Made by a program: the position numbers and the translations under genes
Source of the DNA: DATBDN01 sp963715995
GTDB taxonomy: Bacteria; Actinomycetota; Thermoleophilia; Solirubrobacterales; Thermoleophilaceae
DNA: 64,000 nucleotides
Direction of reading: 5' to 3'
NCBI GenBank assembly: GCA_963715995.1
Contig: OY970283.1
Location: 1,922,001-1,986,000, forward strand
Part shown: piece after piece, positions 49,909-59,390 of the stretch
How positions within the stretch are numbered: the stretch's first letter is position 1
How the letters are laid out: each line of letters starts with the position of its first letter
The notes under the pieces: model-generated
Seen by the model: the letters and a program-made list of their open reading frames with translations, nothing else
Told to the model about the DNA's origin: nothing
Database searches by the model: none

Positions 49909-51507
49909 ATGGCCACGGTCAGGGACGCCACCTACGACCTGCTGCGCCAGCACGGAATCGACACGATCTTCGGGAACCCGGGGTCGACCGAACTGCCGAT
50001 GCTGGCCGACTTCCCCGAGGACTTTCGCTACGTGCTCGGGCTGCAGGAGGCGACCGTGGTCGGCATGGCCGACGGCTTCGCGCAGGCGTCCGGCAAGCCG
50101 GCGCTCGTCAACCTGCACACGGCGCCCGGAGTCGGCAACGCCATGGGCGCGATCTTCAACGCGCAGGCCAACCACTCCCCACTGGTGATCACAGCCGGGC
50201 AGCAGGCGCGCTCGCTCGTCACGCTCCAGGCCAACCTCACGAACCGCGACGCCACGCGCATGCCGCACCCGCTCGTCAAGTGGAGCTACGAGCCGCCGCG
50301 CGCCGAGGACGTCCCGCATGCGATCGCGCGTGCGATCCACGCGGCCTCGCTGTCGCCGAAGGGGCCGGCGTTCGTCTCGATCCCGATGGACGACTGGCAT
50401 GCCGAGGTCGATGCTGACGCGTTCGAGCACTTGAAGCAGCGCTCGGTCACCGGGGTCGCGACCGCCGCTGACGGTGCCGTCGCCGACATCGCCGCCGTGC
50501 TGGAGAGCGCTCGCAACCCGGCGCTCGTCGCGGGCCCGGACGTGGACGCCTCGGGCGCGTGGGAGCTGGCCGTCATGCTCGCCGAGAAGCAGCGGCTGCC
50601 GGTGTGGGCGAGCCCGGCGCCCGGTGGCGGGCGCATCGGCTTCCCCGAGGGCCACGCGAACTTCCGCGGCGTCCTGCCACCGGCCATCGGCCCGCTCGGC
50701 GAGACGCTCGCGCCGTACGACTTCGTGCTCGTGGCCGGGGCGTCGGTGTTCTCCTACTACCCGAACATCCCGGGCAAGCTGCTGGCCGACGGCACGCGGC
50801 TCGTGGTGATCACGAGCGACCCCGACGAGGCGCAGCGCGCGCCGATGGGCGATGCGGTCGTGGCCGACGTCCGCGCCACGCTCGGCGCGCTGGTGGACGC
50901 GGTCACGCACTCGGACCGCGAGCCGCCGGCGCCGCGCGAGCCGCTGCCAGAGCCCGAGGACTCCGATCCGCCGAGCGCGGGTGCGATCGCGCAGGCGCTG
51001 GCCGACGTGTGGCACGCCGACGGGATCGCGGTCGTCGAGGCGCCGTCGGCGACGCTGGCCCTGCGCAACCGGCTGAAGCTTTCGAAACCGGGGTCGTGGT
51101 ACTTCGGCGCCGGCGGCGGGCTCGGCTTCGGGCTGCCGGCCGCGGTCGGCGTGCAGATGGCGCAGCCCGGCCGGCCGGTCGTGTGCGTGATCGGCGAAGG
51201 CTCGGTGCAGTACGCGCCGCAGGCGTTCTGGACCGCGGCGGCGCACGACGTGCCGCTGACCGTGCTCGTGCTGCGCAACGAGGAGTACGCGATCTTGAAG
51301 TGGTTCGCGGGACTCGAGCAGGTGTCCGGCGCACCAGGGCTCGAGCTGCCGAAGCTCGAGTCGGCGCAGCTGGCCGCCGCGTACGGGGTGCACTCGGTCC
51401 AGACCACGGGCGTCGAGGAGACGCGCGAGGCGCTGCGAGCGGCGATCGCGTCCGAGCGACCAGAGCTCGTGGAGGTGCGCGTGGCGCCAGGAATGGCGCT
51501 GGCCTGA
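49909..51507 (+). CDS. mdlC: Benzoylformate decarboxylase-like ThDP enzyme
   Basis: 532 residues, ThDP-dependent 2-oxoacid decarboxylase closest to benzoylformate decarboxylase. Ser26, Glu47 and His70 fall at the same numbers as the catalytic residues I recall for the Pseudomonas enzyme (FGNPGSTELP, LGLQEATVVG, VNLHTAPGVG). The C-terminal ThDP domain ends GAGGGLGFGLPAAVGVQMA. Two points differ: the Mg-binding GDGS motif is GEGS (Asp to Glu), and the segment I recall as VFRYH, with catalytic His281, reads VFSYY. The substrate may thus differ from benzoylformate. The 2-hydroxyacid dehydrogenase gene follows after 5 bp. Confidence 0.85.
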   Translation: MATVRDATYDLLRQHGIDTIFGNPGSTELPMLADFPEDFRYVLGLQEATVVGMADGFAQASGKPALVNLHTAPGVGNAMGAIFNAQANHSPLVITAGQQARSLVTLQANLTNRDATRMPHPLVKWSYEPPRAEDVPHAIARAIHAASLSPKGPAFVSIPMDDWHAEVDADAFEHLKQRSVTGVATAADGAVADIAAVLESARNPALVAGPDVDASGAWELAVMLAEKQRLPVWASPAPGGGRIGFPEGHANFRGVLPPAIGPLGETLAPYDFVLVAGASVFSYYPNIPGKLLADGTRLVVITSDPDEAQRAPMGDAVVADVRATLGALVDAVTHSDREPPAPREPLPEPEDSDPPSAGAIAQALADVWHADGIAVVEAPSATLALRNRLKLSKPGSWYFGAGGGLGFGLPAAVGVQMAQPGRPVVCVIGEGSVQYAPQAFWTAAAHDVPLTVLVLRNEEYAILKWFAGLEQVSGAPGLELPKLESAQLAAAYGVHSVQTTGVEETREALRAAIASERPELVEVRVAPGMALA

Positions 51508-51512
51508 CCGCC

Positions 51513-54395
51513 GTGGACCGAAAGCGGCTGCTCACGCCGCGGATCGCGCGCATCGGGCAGCCGAGCGGCGGGTCGAGCCAGGATCGAGCGCCGGACTCGC
51601 TGGCCGCCGGCACGCCCCAGCCGCTGCGCGCCGAGCTCGAGGCGCTGCTTGGCCCCGAGCGCGTCCTCACGCGACCGATCGACCTCATCCGCTACGCCTC
51701 CGACGCAAGCCCGTACCGGCTCATCCCGAGGACGGTCGTAATGGCGCGCGAGACCGGCGACATCGCCAAGGTGTTCGCCTACGCGCGCGGCAGCCGCACG
51801 CCGGTGGTGCTGCGCGGCGGTGGCACCAGCCTGAACGGCCAGGGCCAGACCGATGGGATCCTGGTCGACGTCCGCCGTCACTGGCGCGGCATCGAGGTGC
51901 TCGATGGCGGCGACCGCGCGCGCGTGAAGCCGGGGACGGTGCTGGGTTATGCCAACCGCGTGCTCGCCGAGTTCGGCTCGCGCCTGGGACCGGATCCGGC
52001 GAGCACGGACATCGCGACGGTCGGCGGCGTGATCGCAAACAACTCCGGCGGCATGCGCTGCGGCGTGACCGAGGACTCCTACAGCACGGTGCGCTCGCTG
52101 TCGTTCGTGCTGCCCTCGGGCACGGTCATCGACACCGCTGCACCCGGCGCGGCCGAGGAGTTCGCCCGGCGCGAGCCCGATCTGGTCCGCGGGCTGATCG
52201 AGATCCGCGACCAGATCCGCGCCGATGCGGAGCTGAGCGCGCGCATCGAGCGCAAGTTCGAGATCAAGAACACGATGGGCTACCGGCTGTGCGCCTTCCT
52301 CGACGCCGACGAGCCCCTCGAGATCTTCCGGCGCCTGCTGGTGGGCTCGGAGGGAACGCTCGCGTTCATCGCCGAGGCGGTGTTCGACTGCGTGCGGGAC
52401 GGCGCCGAGCGGGCGACCGCGCTGCTGTCGTTCCCGGACCTCGACAGCGCTGCCGCGGCGGTGCCGGGGCTGGTCGAGATCGGCGCGCGCGCCGTCGAGC
52501 TGGTGCTGCCCGCGATGTTCATGATCGCCCGCAACGCGTTCCCCGGCATGCCGGAGGAGTGGGACCACCTGAACCCGGAGGCGGGCCTGTTGCTGGTGGA
52601 AATGCGTGCCGATGACCGTCGCCGCCTCGACGAAATGGAGGCGGAGGCGGCGCGGGCGCTGGCCGAGCGGTCGCTGCTCGAGCCGGCGAGCTGGACGCGC
52701 GACCCGGAGCTGACCGAGAAGTACTGGCAGGTGCGCGAGGGCATGTTCGGGCTGATCGGAAAGATGCGCCCGGCGGGGACGGCGCTGATCACCGAGGACG
52801 TCTGCGTGCGCCCCGAGCGGATAGCCGAGTGCGCGGAGGACCTGCGCGAGCTGCTCTCCAAGCACGGCTTCCTGCCCGGCGTTGCCGGCCATGCGTCGGC
52901 AGGCAACCTGCACTTCACGCTGACGCCGTCGTTCGAGCAGGAGTCGGAGCGCGCGCGCTACGACGCGTTCATGACCGACCTGGTCGAGCTGATCGTGGAC
53001 AAGTACGACGGCTCGCTGAAGGCCGAGCACGGCACGGGGCTGAACATGGCCCCGTACCTGGAGCGGGAGTGGGGGAGCCGTGCCGTCGAGCTCATGTGGC
53101 GTGTCAAGGAGCTTGCCGACCCAGACGGCATCCTCGGTCCCGGCGTGATGCTGAACCGCGACCCGGCGGTGCACCTGAGGAACCTCAAGACACAGCCGTC
53201 GATCGAGGACGCGGGCGATGCGACCGCCTGCGTCGAGTGCGGCTTCTGCGAGCCGGTATGCCCGAGCCGCAACCTCACCACGACGCCGCGCCAGCGCATC
53301 GTCGTGCGTCGCGAGATGGCACGCCAGGCGCCCGGCTCACCGGTCTACGAGGCGCTGCTGGCCGACTACGAGTACGACGCGCTCGAGACGTGCGCGGCCG
53401 ACGGCAGCTGCCGCCTGGCATGCCCGGTCGGGATCGACACGGGCAAGCTCGTGAAGGAGTTCCGCGCACGCCAGTCGACCGAACGAGGGGAGAAGGTGGC
53501 GCTGGCGCTTGCCAAGCGCTGGGCGGCTGTGGAACGCGCCGCGCGCGCCGGTCTGCGTGCCGGTCACGCCACGCGCGGCACCCTGCCACGCGGCGCCGGC
53601 GAGCTGCTGCGCCGCGCCGTCAGCCACGAGCTCGTGCCCAGCTGGCCGGAGGCGATGCCCAAGCCCGCGCCGGCCAGGATGCCCGCGACGGAACGCGACG
53701 GGGCGAGCGCGGTCTACCTGCCGGCGTGCGTCAACCGCATCTTCGGGGCCGCGGGCAGTGGGCCTACCGTGGTCGAGGCGCTGGTCGCCGTGTCCGCGCG
53801 GGCGGGCAAGCCGGTCTGGATCCCGCCCGACGCGCCCGGGCACTGCTGCGGGACGCCCTGGGCTTCGAAGGGCCACCCGCAAGGGCAGCGCTGGATGGCC
53901 GCGCACACCGCGGAGGCGCTCTGGCGCTGGAGCGACGGCGGCCGGCTGCCGATCGTGATCGACGCGAGCTCCTGTACCGGCGGCGTACGCGACGAGCTGC
54001 CTGCGGCCCTCGATGACGAGGCCGCGGAGCGTCAGCGCGGCCTCACCGTCCTCGACTCGGTCGACTGGCTCCACGACCACGTGCTGCCCGGGCTCGACGT
54101 GCCGCGCACAGGGTCGGTGGCGGTCCATCCGACCTGCTCGTCCCGCCACATGAACGCCACCGTCAAGCTCCAGCGCGTGGCGGAGGCGCTCGCCGACGAC
54201 GTGTACGTGCCACCGTCGGCGTACTGCTGCGGTTTTGCCGGTGACCGCGGCATGTTGCACCCCGAGCTGACCGCGGCCGCAACCGCTCCCGAGGCGGCCG
54301 AGCTCGGCGCGCGCCGTCACGATGCGTACGTCTCCTCGAACCGGACGTGCGAGATCGGCATGGAATCGGGTACTGGCTTTCGTACGTGTCGATAG
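51513..54395 (+). CDS. FAD-linked 2-hydroxyacid (D-lactate/glycolate-like) dehydrogenase fused to Fe-S subunit
   Basis: 960 residues joining GlcD- and GlcF-like halves. The FAD domain (about 30-560) has VVLRGGGTSLNGQGQTDGI, TVGGVIANNSGGMRCGV, and the C-terminal GlcD part with HASAGNLHFTLTP and LKAEHGTGLNMAPYLEREWG. Two 4Fe-4S motifs follow (CVECGFCEPVCP and CAADGSCRLACPVG), then two CCG domains (HCCGTPWASKG, YCCGFAGDRG). It oxidises a 2-hydroxyacid at the membrane face; with the decarboxylase just upstream, mandelate-like substrates are plausible. GTG 51513 is chosen, 5 bp after the preceding stop. The ends of the open frame before it are shadow. Confidence 0.88.
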   Translation: MDRKRLLTPRIARIGQPSGGSSQDRAPDSLAAGTPQPLRAELEALLGPERVLTRPIDLIRYASDASPYRLIPRTVVMARETGDIAKVFAYARGSRTPVVLRGGGTSLNGQGQTDGILVDVRRHWRGIEVLDGGDRARVKPGTVLGYANRVLAEFGSRLGPDPASTDIATVGGVIANNSGGMRCGVTEDSYSTVRSLSFVLPSGTVIDTAAPGAAEEFARREPDLVRGLIEIRDQIRADAELSARIERKFEIKNTMGYRLCAFLDADEPLEIFRRLLVGSEGTLAFIAEAVFDCVRDGAERATALLSFPDLDSAAAAVPGLVEIGARAVELVLPAMFMIARNAFPGMPEEWDHLNPEAGLLLVEMRADDRRRLDEMEAEAARALAERSLLEPASWTRDPELTEKYWQVREGMFGLIGKMRPAGTALITEDVCVRPERIAECAEDLRELLSKHGFLPGVAGHASAGNLHFTLTPSFEQESERARYDAFMTDLVELIVDKYDGSLKAEHGTGLNMAPYLEREWGSRAVELMWRVKELADPDGILGPGVMLNRDPAVHLRNLKTQPSIEDAGDATACVECGFCEPVCPSRNLTTTPRQRIVVRREMARQAPGSPVYEALLADYEYDALETCAADGSCRLACPVGIDTGKLVKEFRARQSTERGEKVALALAKRWAAVERAARAGLRAGHATRGTLPRGAGELLRRAVSHELVPSWPEAMPKPAPARMPATERDGASAVYLPACVNRIFGAAGSGPTVVEALVAVSARAGKPVWIPPDAPGHCCGTPWASKGHPQGQRWMAAHTAEALWRWSDGGRLPIVIDASSCTGGVRDELPAALDDEAAERQRGLTVLDSVDWLHDHVLPGLDVPRTGSVAVHPTCSSRHMNATVKLQRVAEALADDVYVPPSAYCCGFAGDRGMLHPELTAAATAPEAAELGARRHDAYVSSNRTCEIGMESGTGFRTCR

Positions 54396-54414
54396 TCCAA
54401 CTGCTGGAGGAGAG

Positions 54415-54762
54415 ATGCCGCCACGCGGAGTGAAGAAGGGCACCAAGCGCGCCCGCCAGTACGAGCACATCAAGGAGAGCGTCAAGGACCAGGGCAAGTC
54501 GGAGGGCACCGCGGAGGAGATCGCGGCGCGCACGGTCAACAAGGAACGCGCCCGCTCCGGTGAGTCGCGGCAGGCGTCGCGCAGCTCCACGCGCGACCCG
54601 AAGTCGTCAGGCCAGCGCGGGGGAGAGCGCTCGGGCACGAACCGCCCGAAGGGCAGGACGCGTGACCAGCTCTACAACGAGGCCAAGGACCTGAACATCG
54701 AGGGCCGCTCGAGCATGAACAAGCAGCAGCTCCAGCGTGCCGTCGACCGCAAGAAGAGCTGA
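54415..54762 (+). CDS. Small basic protein with Rho-N/SAP-like C-terminus (often named plasmid stabilisation protein)
   Basis: 115 residues from ATG 54415, which has a strong GGAGGAG 3 nt before it. The chain is very basic: RGVKKGTKRARQYEHIKES at the N-terminus, EEIAARTVNKERARSGES, a Ser/Arg linker, and a C-terminal RTRDQLYNEAKDLNIEGRSS resembling a Rho N-terminal/SAP fold. Homologues are widely called plasmid stabilisation protein, though they are chromosomal and their role is unclear. Nucleic-acid binding is the likely activity. Confidence 0.7.
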   Translation: MPPRGVKKGTKRARQYEHIKESVKDQGKSEGTAEEIAARTVNKERARSGESRQASRSSTRDPKSSGQRGGERSGTNRPKGRTRDQLYNEAKDLNIEGRSSMNKQQLQRAVDRKKS

Positions 54763-54795
54763 CCGCGACCAGCGCGGAGTAGCGTTGTTCGCAAC

Positions 54796-55738
54796 GTGAG
54801 CAACGCACAGCAGAACGCCGTCCGGGTCACGCAGATCACCGATCCCGGCTGTCCGTTCGCATACGGCGGCGAGGCGCTCGTCAGCGCGCTGCGCTGGCGC
54901 TTCGGCGACCAGCTCGAATGGCGGCTGGTGATGATCGGCCTGGCCGAGGATCCCGAGCACTACGAGCAGCTCGGCTACAGCGCCGCGATGATGACCAAGG
55001 GCTGGCTCGGTTTCCGCGACCGCGGGATGCCGTTCACCGTCGTGCCGCGCTCGCGCGTGACGGCGACAGGGCAGGCCTGCCGGGTCGTCGTCGCCGCCGG
55101 GCTGGAGTCGCCGGAGCTCGGTCGGCGCGTGCTGCGCGCCTTCCACTTCGGATGGTTCACCACCGGATTGCTGCTGGACACCGACGAGGGCATCCGCTCG
55201 GTGCTGGAGACGATTCCCGGGGCCGACCCGGACCTGCTGCTGCGCCGCAGTCGCGACGCGGACGTCGAGGCCGCCTACCAGGCCGACCGTGCACTGGCAC
55301 GCAGCGCGGCCGGCTCCGCCGCAGGCGCAGAACAAGACCAAGTCGACCGACGGCGCCGAGCGCTACACCGCGCCGAGCCTGATCTTCGAAACGCCCGATG
55401 GGCGACGCCTGGAGGCGGGCGGCTACCAGCCGCTCGAGGTCTACGACGCGATGCTCGCCAACCTGGAGCCTGGGCTGACCCGCCGCCCGCCGGCGGCCAC
55501 CGCGCTCGAAGCGGTACGCGAGTTCGAGCACGGGCTGGTCACCCGCGAGGTCGCCTTGATCATGGCCGGCCACAACCAGGCCCCGGACGACGACGCCGCG
55601 GCGCGCGAGCTCATCCAGCACACGGCCGACGGCGACCTTGGCTGCGTGCCGATCGGCAACGACGCGCTCTGGTTCCCAGCCGCGGGCGGGCCGCCCGAGC
55701 GGCTCCAGGCAGTGCGGGAGCTCGTCGCCACGTCGTAG
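54796..55738 (+). pseudogene. DsbA-family (FrnE-like) thiol oxidoreductase, interrupted by a +1 frameshift
   Basis: The frame from GTG 54796 gives the N-terminal two thirds: ITDPGCPFAYGGEALVSALR (CPFA redox site), DRALARSAAGS. From about 55320 the family sequence continues one frame later: NKTKSTDGAERYTAPSLIFE, then GYQPLEVYDAMLANLEPG, to TAG 55736-55738. The switch is within 55311-55330 (region gcggccggctccgccgcagg), as if one base were inserted. The combined protein has normal length. Whether this is sequence error or a true mutation is not decidable here. Confidence 0.82.
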
Positions 55739-55748
55739 GGTCGCGCTC

Positions 55749-56669
55749 ATGAAGATCGAGGGGATCCACCACGTCACCTGCATCACCGGCGACGCTCCAG
55801 GCAACGTCGACTTCTACGTGCGCGTGCTCGGGCTGCGGATGGTCAAGAAGACCGTCAACCAGGACGACCCGACCGTCTACCACCTCTTCTACGCCGACGA
55901 GAAGGGCTCGGCGGGCTCGGACATCACCTTCTTCGAGTACCCCGGCGCGCCACGGGGTCGCGCGGGCGACGGGATGGTGCACACGACGGTGTTCCGGGTG
56001 GGCTCGGAGGCGAGCCTGGACTTCTGGGCCGAGCGCCTGGCCGCGGAGGACCTGCCGGTGCACCGCGACGGCTCCAGCCTGCGCTTCGAGGACCCGGAGG
56101 GCTTGGGCCTGGAGCTGGCGGTCTCGACCGCACCCGACGCGCCGCTGACCGCCGAGCATCCCGGCATCCCCGAGCGGCACCGGATCCAGGGCTTCGACGG
56201 CGTACGCGCCTACAGCTCGGCGCCGGAGCACTCGAAGCGACTGCTCGAGGAGGGGCTCGGGTTCGAGCCGGGGGAGGGCAACAAGTGGACCGTCATCGGT
56301 GACGAACGCCGTGGCTGGATCGCCTACGACGAGCCGCCTGAGCAGCGTGGACTGTCCGGCGCAGGCACCGTGCACCACGTGGCCTGGGCCTCGACGATGG
56401 AGGACCACGAGGCCTGGCGCGATCGTGTCAAGCAGGTTGGCATGCATCCGACCCAGGTGATCGACCGCTTCTGGTTCCTGTCGGTCTACTTCCGCGAGCC
56501 GAGCGGGGTCCTGTTCGAGATCGCGACACTCGGCCCCGGCTTCACGGCAGACGAGCCGCTTGAGACGCTCGGCCAGAAGCTCACGTTGCCGCCGGACTAC
56601 GAGCGTTTCCGCGAGCAGCTCGAGCAATCGCTCACGCCGCTGCCGGATGTGGAAGCGTTGCGCTCGTGA
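55749..56669 (+). CDS. VOC-family ring-cleaving dioxygenase-like protein (MhqO-like)
   Basis: 306 residues, two vicinal-oxygen-chelate units. First unit: GIHHVTCITGDAPGNVDFYV, with metal His, and VHTTVFRVG. Second unit: GTVHHVAWASTMEDHEAWRD with FREPSGVLFEIATLG (Glu ligand). The pattern fits MhqO-type putative ring-cleaving dioxygenases, often in quinone or aromatic stress regulons. ATG 55749 lies 10 bp after the interrupted DsbA gene, and the SDR gene overlaps its end (GTGA). Confidence 0.83.
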   Translation: MKIEGIHHVTCITGDAPGNVDFYVRVLGLRMVKKTVNQDDPTVYHLFYADEKGSAGSDITFFEYPGAPRGRAGDGMVHTTVFRVGSEASLDFWAERLAAEDLPVHRDGSSLRFEDPEGLGLELAVSTAPDAPLTAEHPGIPERHRIQGFDGVRAYSSAPEHSKRLLEEGLGFEPGEGNKWTVIGDERRGWIAYDEPPEQRGLSGAGTVHHVAWASTMEDHEAWRDRVKQVGMHPTQVIDRFWFLSVYFREPSGVLFEIATLGPGFTADEPLETLGQKLTLPPDYERFREQLEQSLTPLPDVEALRS

Positions 56670-57532
56670 GCGAGTGGGGCGGAGTCGCAGGCAAGCGGGT
56701 GCTGATCACCGGCGCGACGAATGGGATCGGGCTTGCCGCAGCGGAGGAGCTGGCTCGCCGCGGCGCCGCGCTGGCAATCGTGGCGCGCGACGACGCGCGA
56801 GCCGCGGCGGCCGTTGAGCGCCTCGAGGCGGCCGGCGCGGAGCACGTCGACGTGCTGACTGCCGACCTGAGCTCGCAGGCGTCCGTGCGCGAGCTCGCGA
56901 CGACGGCGCTCGAGCGCTACGCGCGCATCGACGTGCTGGTCAACAACGCGGGCGCGATCTTCGAGAAGCGCGAGCTGTCGCCCGACGGGATCGAGATGAC
57001 GTGGGCGCTCAACCACCTGGCTCCGTTCCTGCTCACGGAACTTCTCGTCGGGCGGCTCGAGCAGAGCCCGCCGGCGCGCATCATCACCACGAGCTCCGAT
57101 GCCCACAAGGGCGCCCAGATCCCGTGGGACGATTTCCAGGCCGAGCAGTCCTGGAGCCAGCGCGGCTTCAAGCGCTACGGGCAGACCAAGCTGGCGAACA
57201 TCCTCTTCACGGCGGAGCTGGGGCGACGGCTGGAGGGCAGCGGTGTGACGGCGAACTGCTTCCACCCGGGTCTCGTCGCCACCGGCTTCAACCGCAACAA
57301 CAGCGGGCTCATGCGCGTCGCGATGACGCTGGTGAAGCCATTCTCGCGCAGCCCTGAGAAGGGGGCGGAGACGCTCGTCTGGCTCGCGGACTCGGAGGAG
57401 GCGGGCGCCGAGAAGGGCGGCTACTTCGTCGACTGCAAACGCGCGCAGCCCGAGCCGCCCGGCCGTGACATGGACGCCGCGCGGCGGCTGTGGGAGCTGT
57501 CGGCCGAGCAGGTCGCGGCTACGGCGCGCTGA
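56666..57532 (+). CDS. Short-chain dehydrogenase/reductase (retinol-dehydrogenase-like)
   Basis: 288 residues. Cofactor motif LITGATNGIGLAAAEELARR, NNAGAIFEKREL (NNAG), catalytic Ser in IITTSSDAHKG, and YGQTKLANILFT (Tyr-x3-Lys). The close resemblance of the active-site region to retinol dehydrogenase / WWOX-like SDRs is typical of bacterial oxidoreductases of unknown substrate. Coupled to the VOC gene by a GTGA overlap and convergent with the next gene (14-nt overlap). Confidence 0.87.
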   Translation: MSEWGGVAGKRVLITGATNGIGLAAAEELARRGAALAIVARDDARAAAAVERLEAAGAEHVDVLTADLSSQASVRELATTALERYARIDVLVNNAGAIFEKRELSPDGIEMTWALNHLAPFLLTELLVGRLEQSPPARIITTSSDAHKGAQIPWDDFQAEQSWSQRGFKRYGQTKLANILFTAELGRRLEGSGVTANCFHPGLVATGFNRNNSGLMRVAMTLVKPFSRSPEKGAETLVWLADSEEAGAEKGGYFVDCKRAQPEPPGRDMDAARRLWELSAEQVAATAR

Positions 57533-58376
57533 CCAGGTAGGTCGCGGCCATGTCCTTGTCGCCGTGCTCGGCGCACCCAGTGCTCAGGCGCTCGGCAATC
57601 GCCTCGATCATCGGCAACTGGAGGCCCGCGTCATGCGCCGCGTCCACCGCCAGCTGCGCGTCCTTGGCGGCCAGGGCAAGGCGGAAGGACGGCTCGAACT
57701 CGCGCTTGATCATCATCCCCGCCTTCAACTGGAGGTAGGGCAGGTCGAGCGGGCCGCCCTCGACCGCATCGAGGACCAGCTGCGGATCGAGGCCCATGCC
57801 CTCGGCGAGTGCGACGGTCTCGGCGGCGCCCTCCACGAGCGCGACGATCCACGCGTTGATCGCCACCTTGAGGCGGCTCGACTGCCCGGCCTCGCCGACC
57901 CACAGCGTCCGCTGGCCGACCGCTTGGAAGATCGGCTCGACGCGTTCGCGCAGCTCATCGGCGCCTGAGGCGAGCACGACGAGCTTGCCCTCCTCGGCCG
58001 GCTTCTTCGTGCCGAGGACCGGCGCATCGACGTATGGGAGACCGTGCTCGTCCGCGAGCTCGATGCAGCGTTGTGTGGCGTCGGGGCCGATCGTGCTCAT
58101 CTGCAGCCACAGCGCCTCACCGGCTGCCGGCATGGCCTGCTCGGCGACTTCGAGCACCGCATCGCCATCCGAGAGGATCGTCAGGACGACGTCGGCGCCA
58201 TCAACTGCCGCGGTGGGAGAGTCGACAACCGTTACACCGTGCTCGCCGAGAGGCTCTGCCCGTTCGCGGGAGCGGTTCCACGCGCGCACCGTCATTCCCG
58301 CTTTCGCGATGTTTTCCGCCATTCCGGAACCCATGGTTCCGCCGGCGCCCAGAACAGCGATGGTGAGAGAGCTCAT
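57519..58376 (-). CDS. 3-hydroxyisobutyrate dehydrogenase family oxidoreductase
   Basis: 285 residues from ATG 58376. N-terminal VLGAGGTMGSGMAENIAKAG (NAD(P) site), the substrate motif DAPVLGTKKPAEEGKL, catalytic Lys in SSRLKVAINAW, and FRLALAAKDAQLAVDAA at the C-terminus are the four family regions. It may reduce or oxidise a beta-hydroxyacid; the exact substrate is open. It converges with the SDR gene and is divergent from the coiled-coil/TM gene (43 bp between the starts). Confidence 0.88.
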   Translation of the reverse strand: MSSLTIAVLGAGGTMGSGMAENIAKAGMTVRAWNRSRERAEPLGEHGVTVVDSPTAAVDGADVVLTILSDGDAVLEVAEQAMPAAGEALWLQMSTIGPDATQRCIELADEHGLPYVDAPVLGTKKPAEEGKLVVLASGADELRERVEPIFQAVGQRTLWVGEAGQSSRLKVAINAWIVALVEGAAETVALAEGMGLDPQLVLDAVEGGPLDLPYLQLKAGMMIKREFEPSFRLALAAKDAQLAVDAAHDAGLQLPMIEAIAERLSTGCAEHGDKDMAATYLVSAP

Positions 58377-58419
58377 GCTGTCCGCGTACCCACACGGGTA
58401 GCTGGGCATAACACGGGCG

Positions 58420-59367
58420 ATGGCTCTTCAGACGACAAACGATGCTGCCGTTCTGGAAATCGATCGTTTCGAGTGGACCGGGTCCGACCGGATCGAGCTC
58501 GTTGGCACGTGGACCGGCCTGCGCGCACGGCGCTTCGTGCGCCCGACGCTCGTGCTGGTGGTGGAGGGGGAGGCCAAGCGCCTGCTCGCCGTGCTCGACC
58601 ACAAGCCGTGGGCGGCGGACGACGGCGACGAGTGGATCGCCGTTTTCCCGTGGGACGGCGATCCGGTGAAGGTCGACGCTGCCGAGCTGCACCTCGGCGC
58701 GGGGCTCGACCTCGACCTGCCGGCACCGCGGATGCGTCCCGGCAAGCCGCGCCGCTTCAAGCAGCGCGTGGTCAGCGGCGAGCTCGCGGCGCGCGGAGCC
58801 GCCGCGGAGGCTGCGGCGACCGTGCGCGAGCCGCCGCCCGCGCCCGACCCCGCTGAGCAGCTGCGGCGTGAGCTCGACGTCGTGCGATCCGCGCGCGACC
58901 ACGCCAACCTGAAGCGCGACGAGGCGAATGCCTCACGCGACGAGGCGATCACGGTCCGCAACCGGGCCGTCGCGGCGCGCGAGGACGCGCTCGCGGCGCG
59001 CCAGCGCGCGCTCGAGGCCTGCGACAAGGCCGTGCAGTCCCGCAAGGAGGCCGAGCGCGAGCGCGACCATGCGTTCGCCGAGCGCGACCGAGCGCTCCGT
59101 GATCGCGATCAGGCACAGCGCGAGCGCGACCAAGCGTTCGCCACACGCGACGCGGCCGATGCCGAGCGTGCCGCGGCGCTGGACGAGCGCGACACGATCG
59201 TCAGCCTGCACGAGCGCGATCTGCCGGTCCACGAGCCCAGGGCGCGATTCGTCCCGGCCGCGGACCAGCCGCGCACCGCGGCCGAGATCTGGACGCCGCG
59301 CGCTGTCGCGATCAGCGTGCTCCTGCTGTTCGCGTTCGTCGTGCTGCACCTGTTCGCCGGCATCTGA
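58420..59367 (+). CDS. Coiled-coil protein with C-terminal membrane anchor
   Basis: 315 residues. The first ~105 form a beta-rich domain (LEIDRFEWTGSDRIELVG, VEGEAKRLLAVLD, GDPVKVDAAELHLGAG). From about 145 to 265 a long charged coiled coil repeats every 7 residues with an Arg-Asp start (RDHAFAE RDRALRD RDQAQRE RDQAFAT). The C-terminus is one membrane helix (AVAISVLLLFAFVVLHLFAG). This is a tail-anchored architecture with the globular domain in the cytoplasm. No family recognised. Confidence 0.65.
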   Translation: MALQTTNDAAVLEIDRFEWTGSDRIELVGTWTGLRARRFVRPTLVLVVEGEAKRLLAVLDHKPWAADDGDEWIAVFPWDGDPVKVDAAELHLGAGLDLDLPAPRMRPGKPRRFKQRVVSGELAARGAAAEAAATVREPPPAPDPAEQLRRELDVVRSARDHANLKRDEANASRDEAITVRNRAVAAREDALAARQRALEACDKAVQSRKEAERERDHAFAERDRALRDRDQAQRERDQAFATRDAADAERAAALDERDTIVSLHERDLPVHEPRARFVPAADQPRTAAEIWTPRAVAISVLLLFAFVVLHLFAGI

Positions 59368-59390
59368 GCGCGGCTTGCAATCATCGTCGG

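Noticed and set aside
54415..54762. Plasmid or toxin-antitoxin module from the name 'plasmid stabilisation protein'
   Set aside because: No partner gene, integrase or partition gene is nearby; the name is a database habit for a chromosomal small basic protein.
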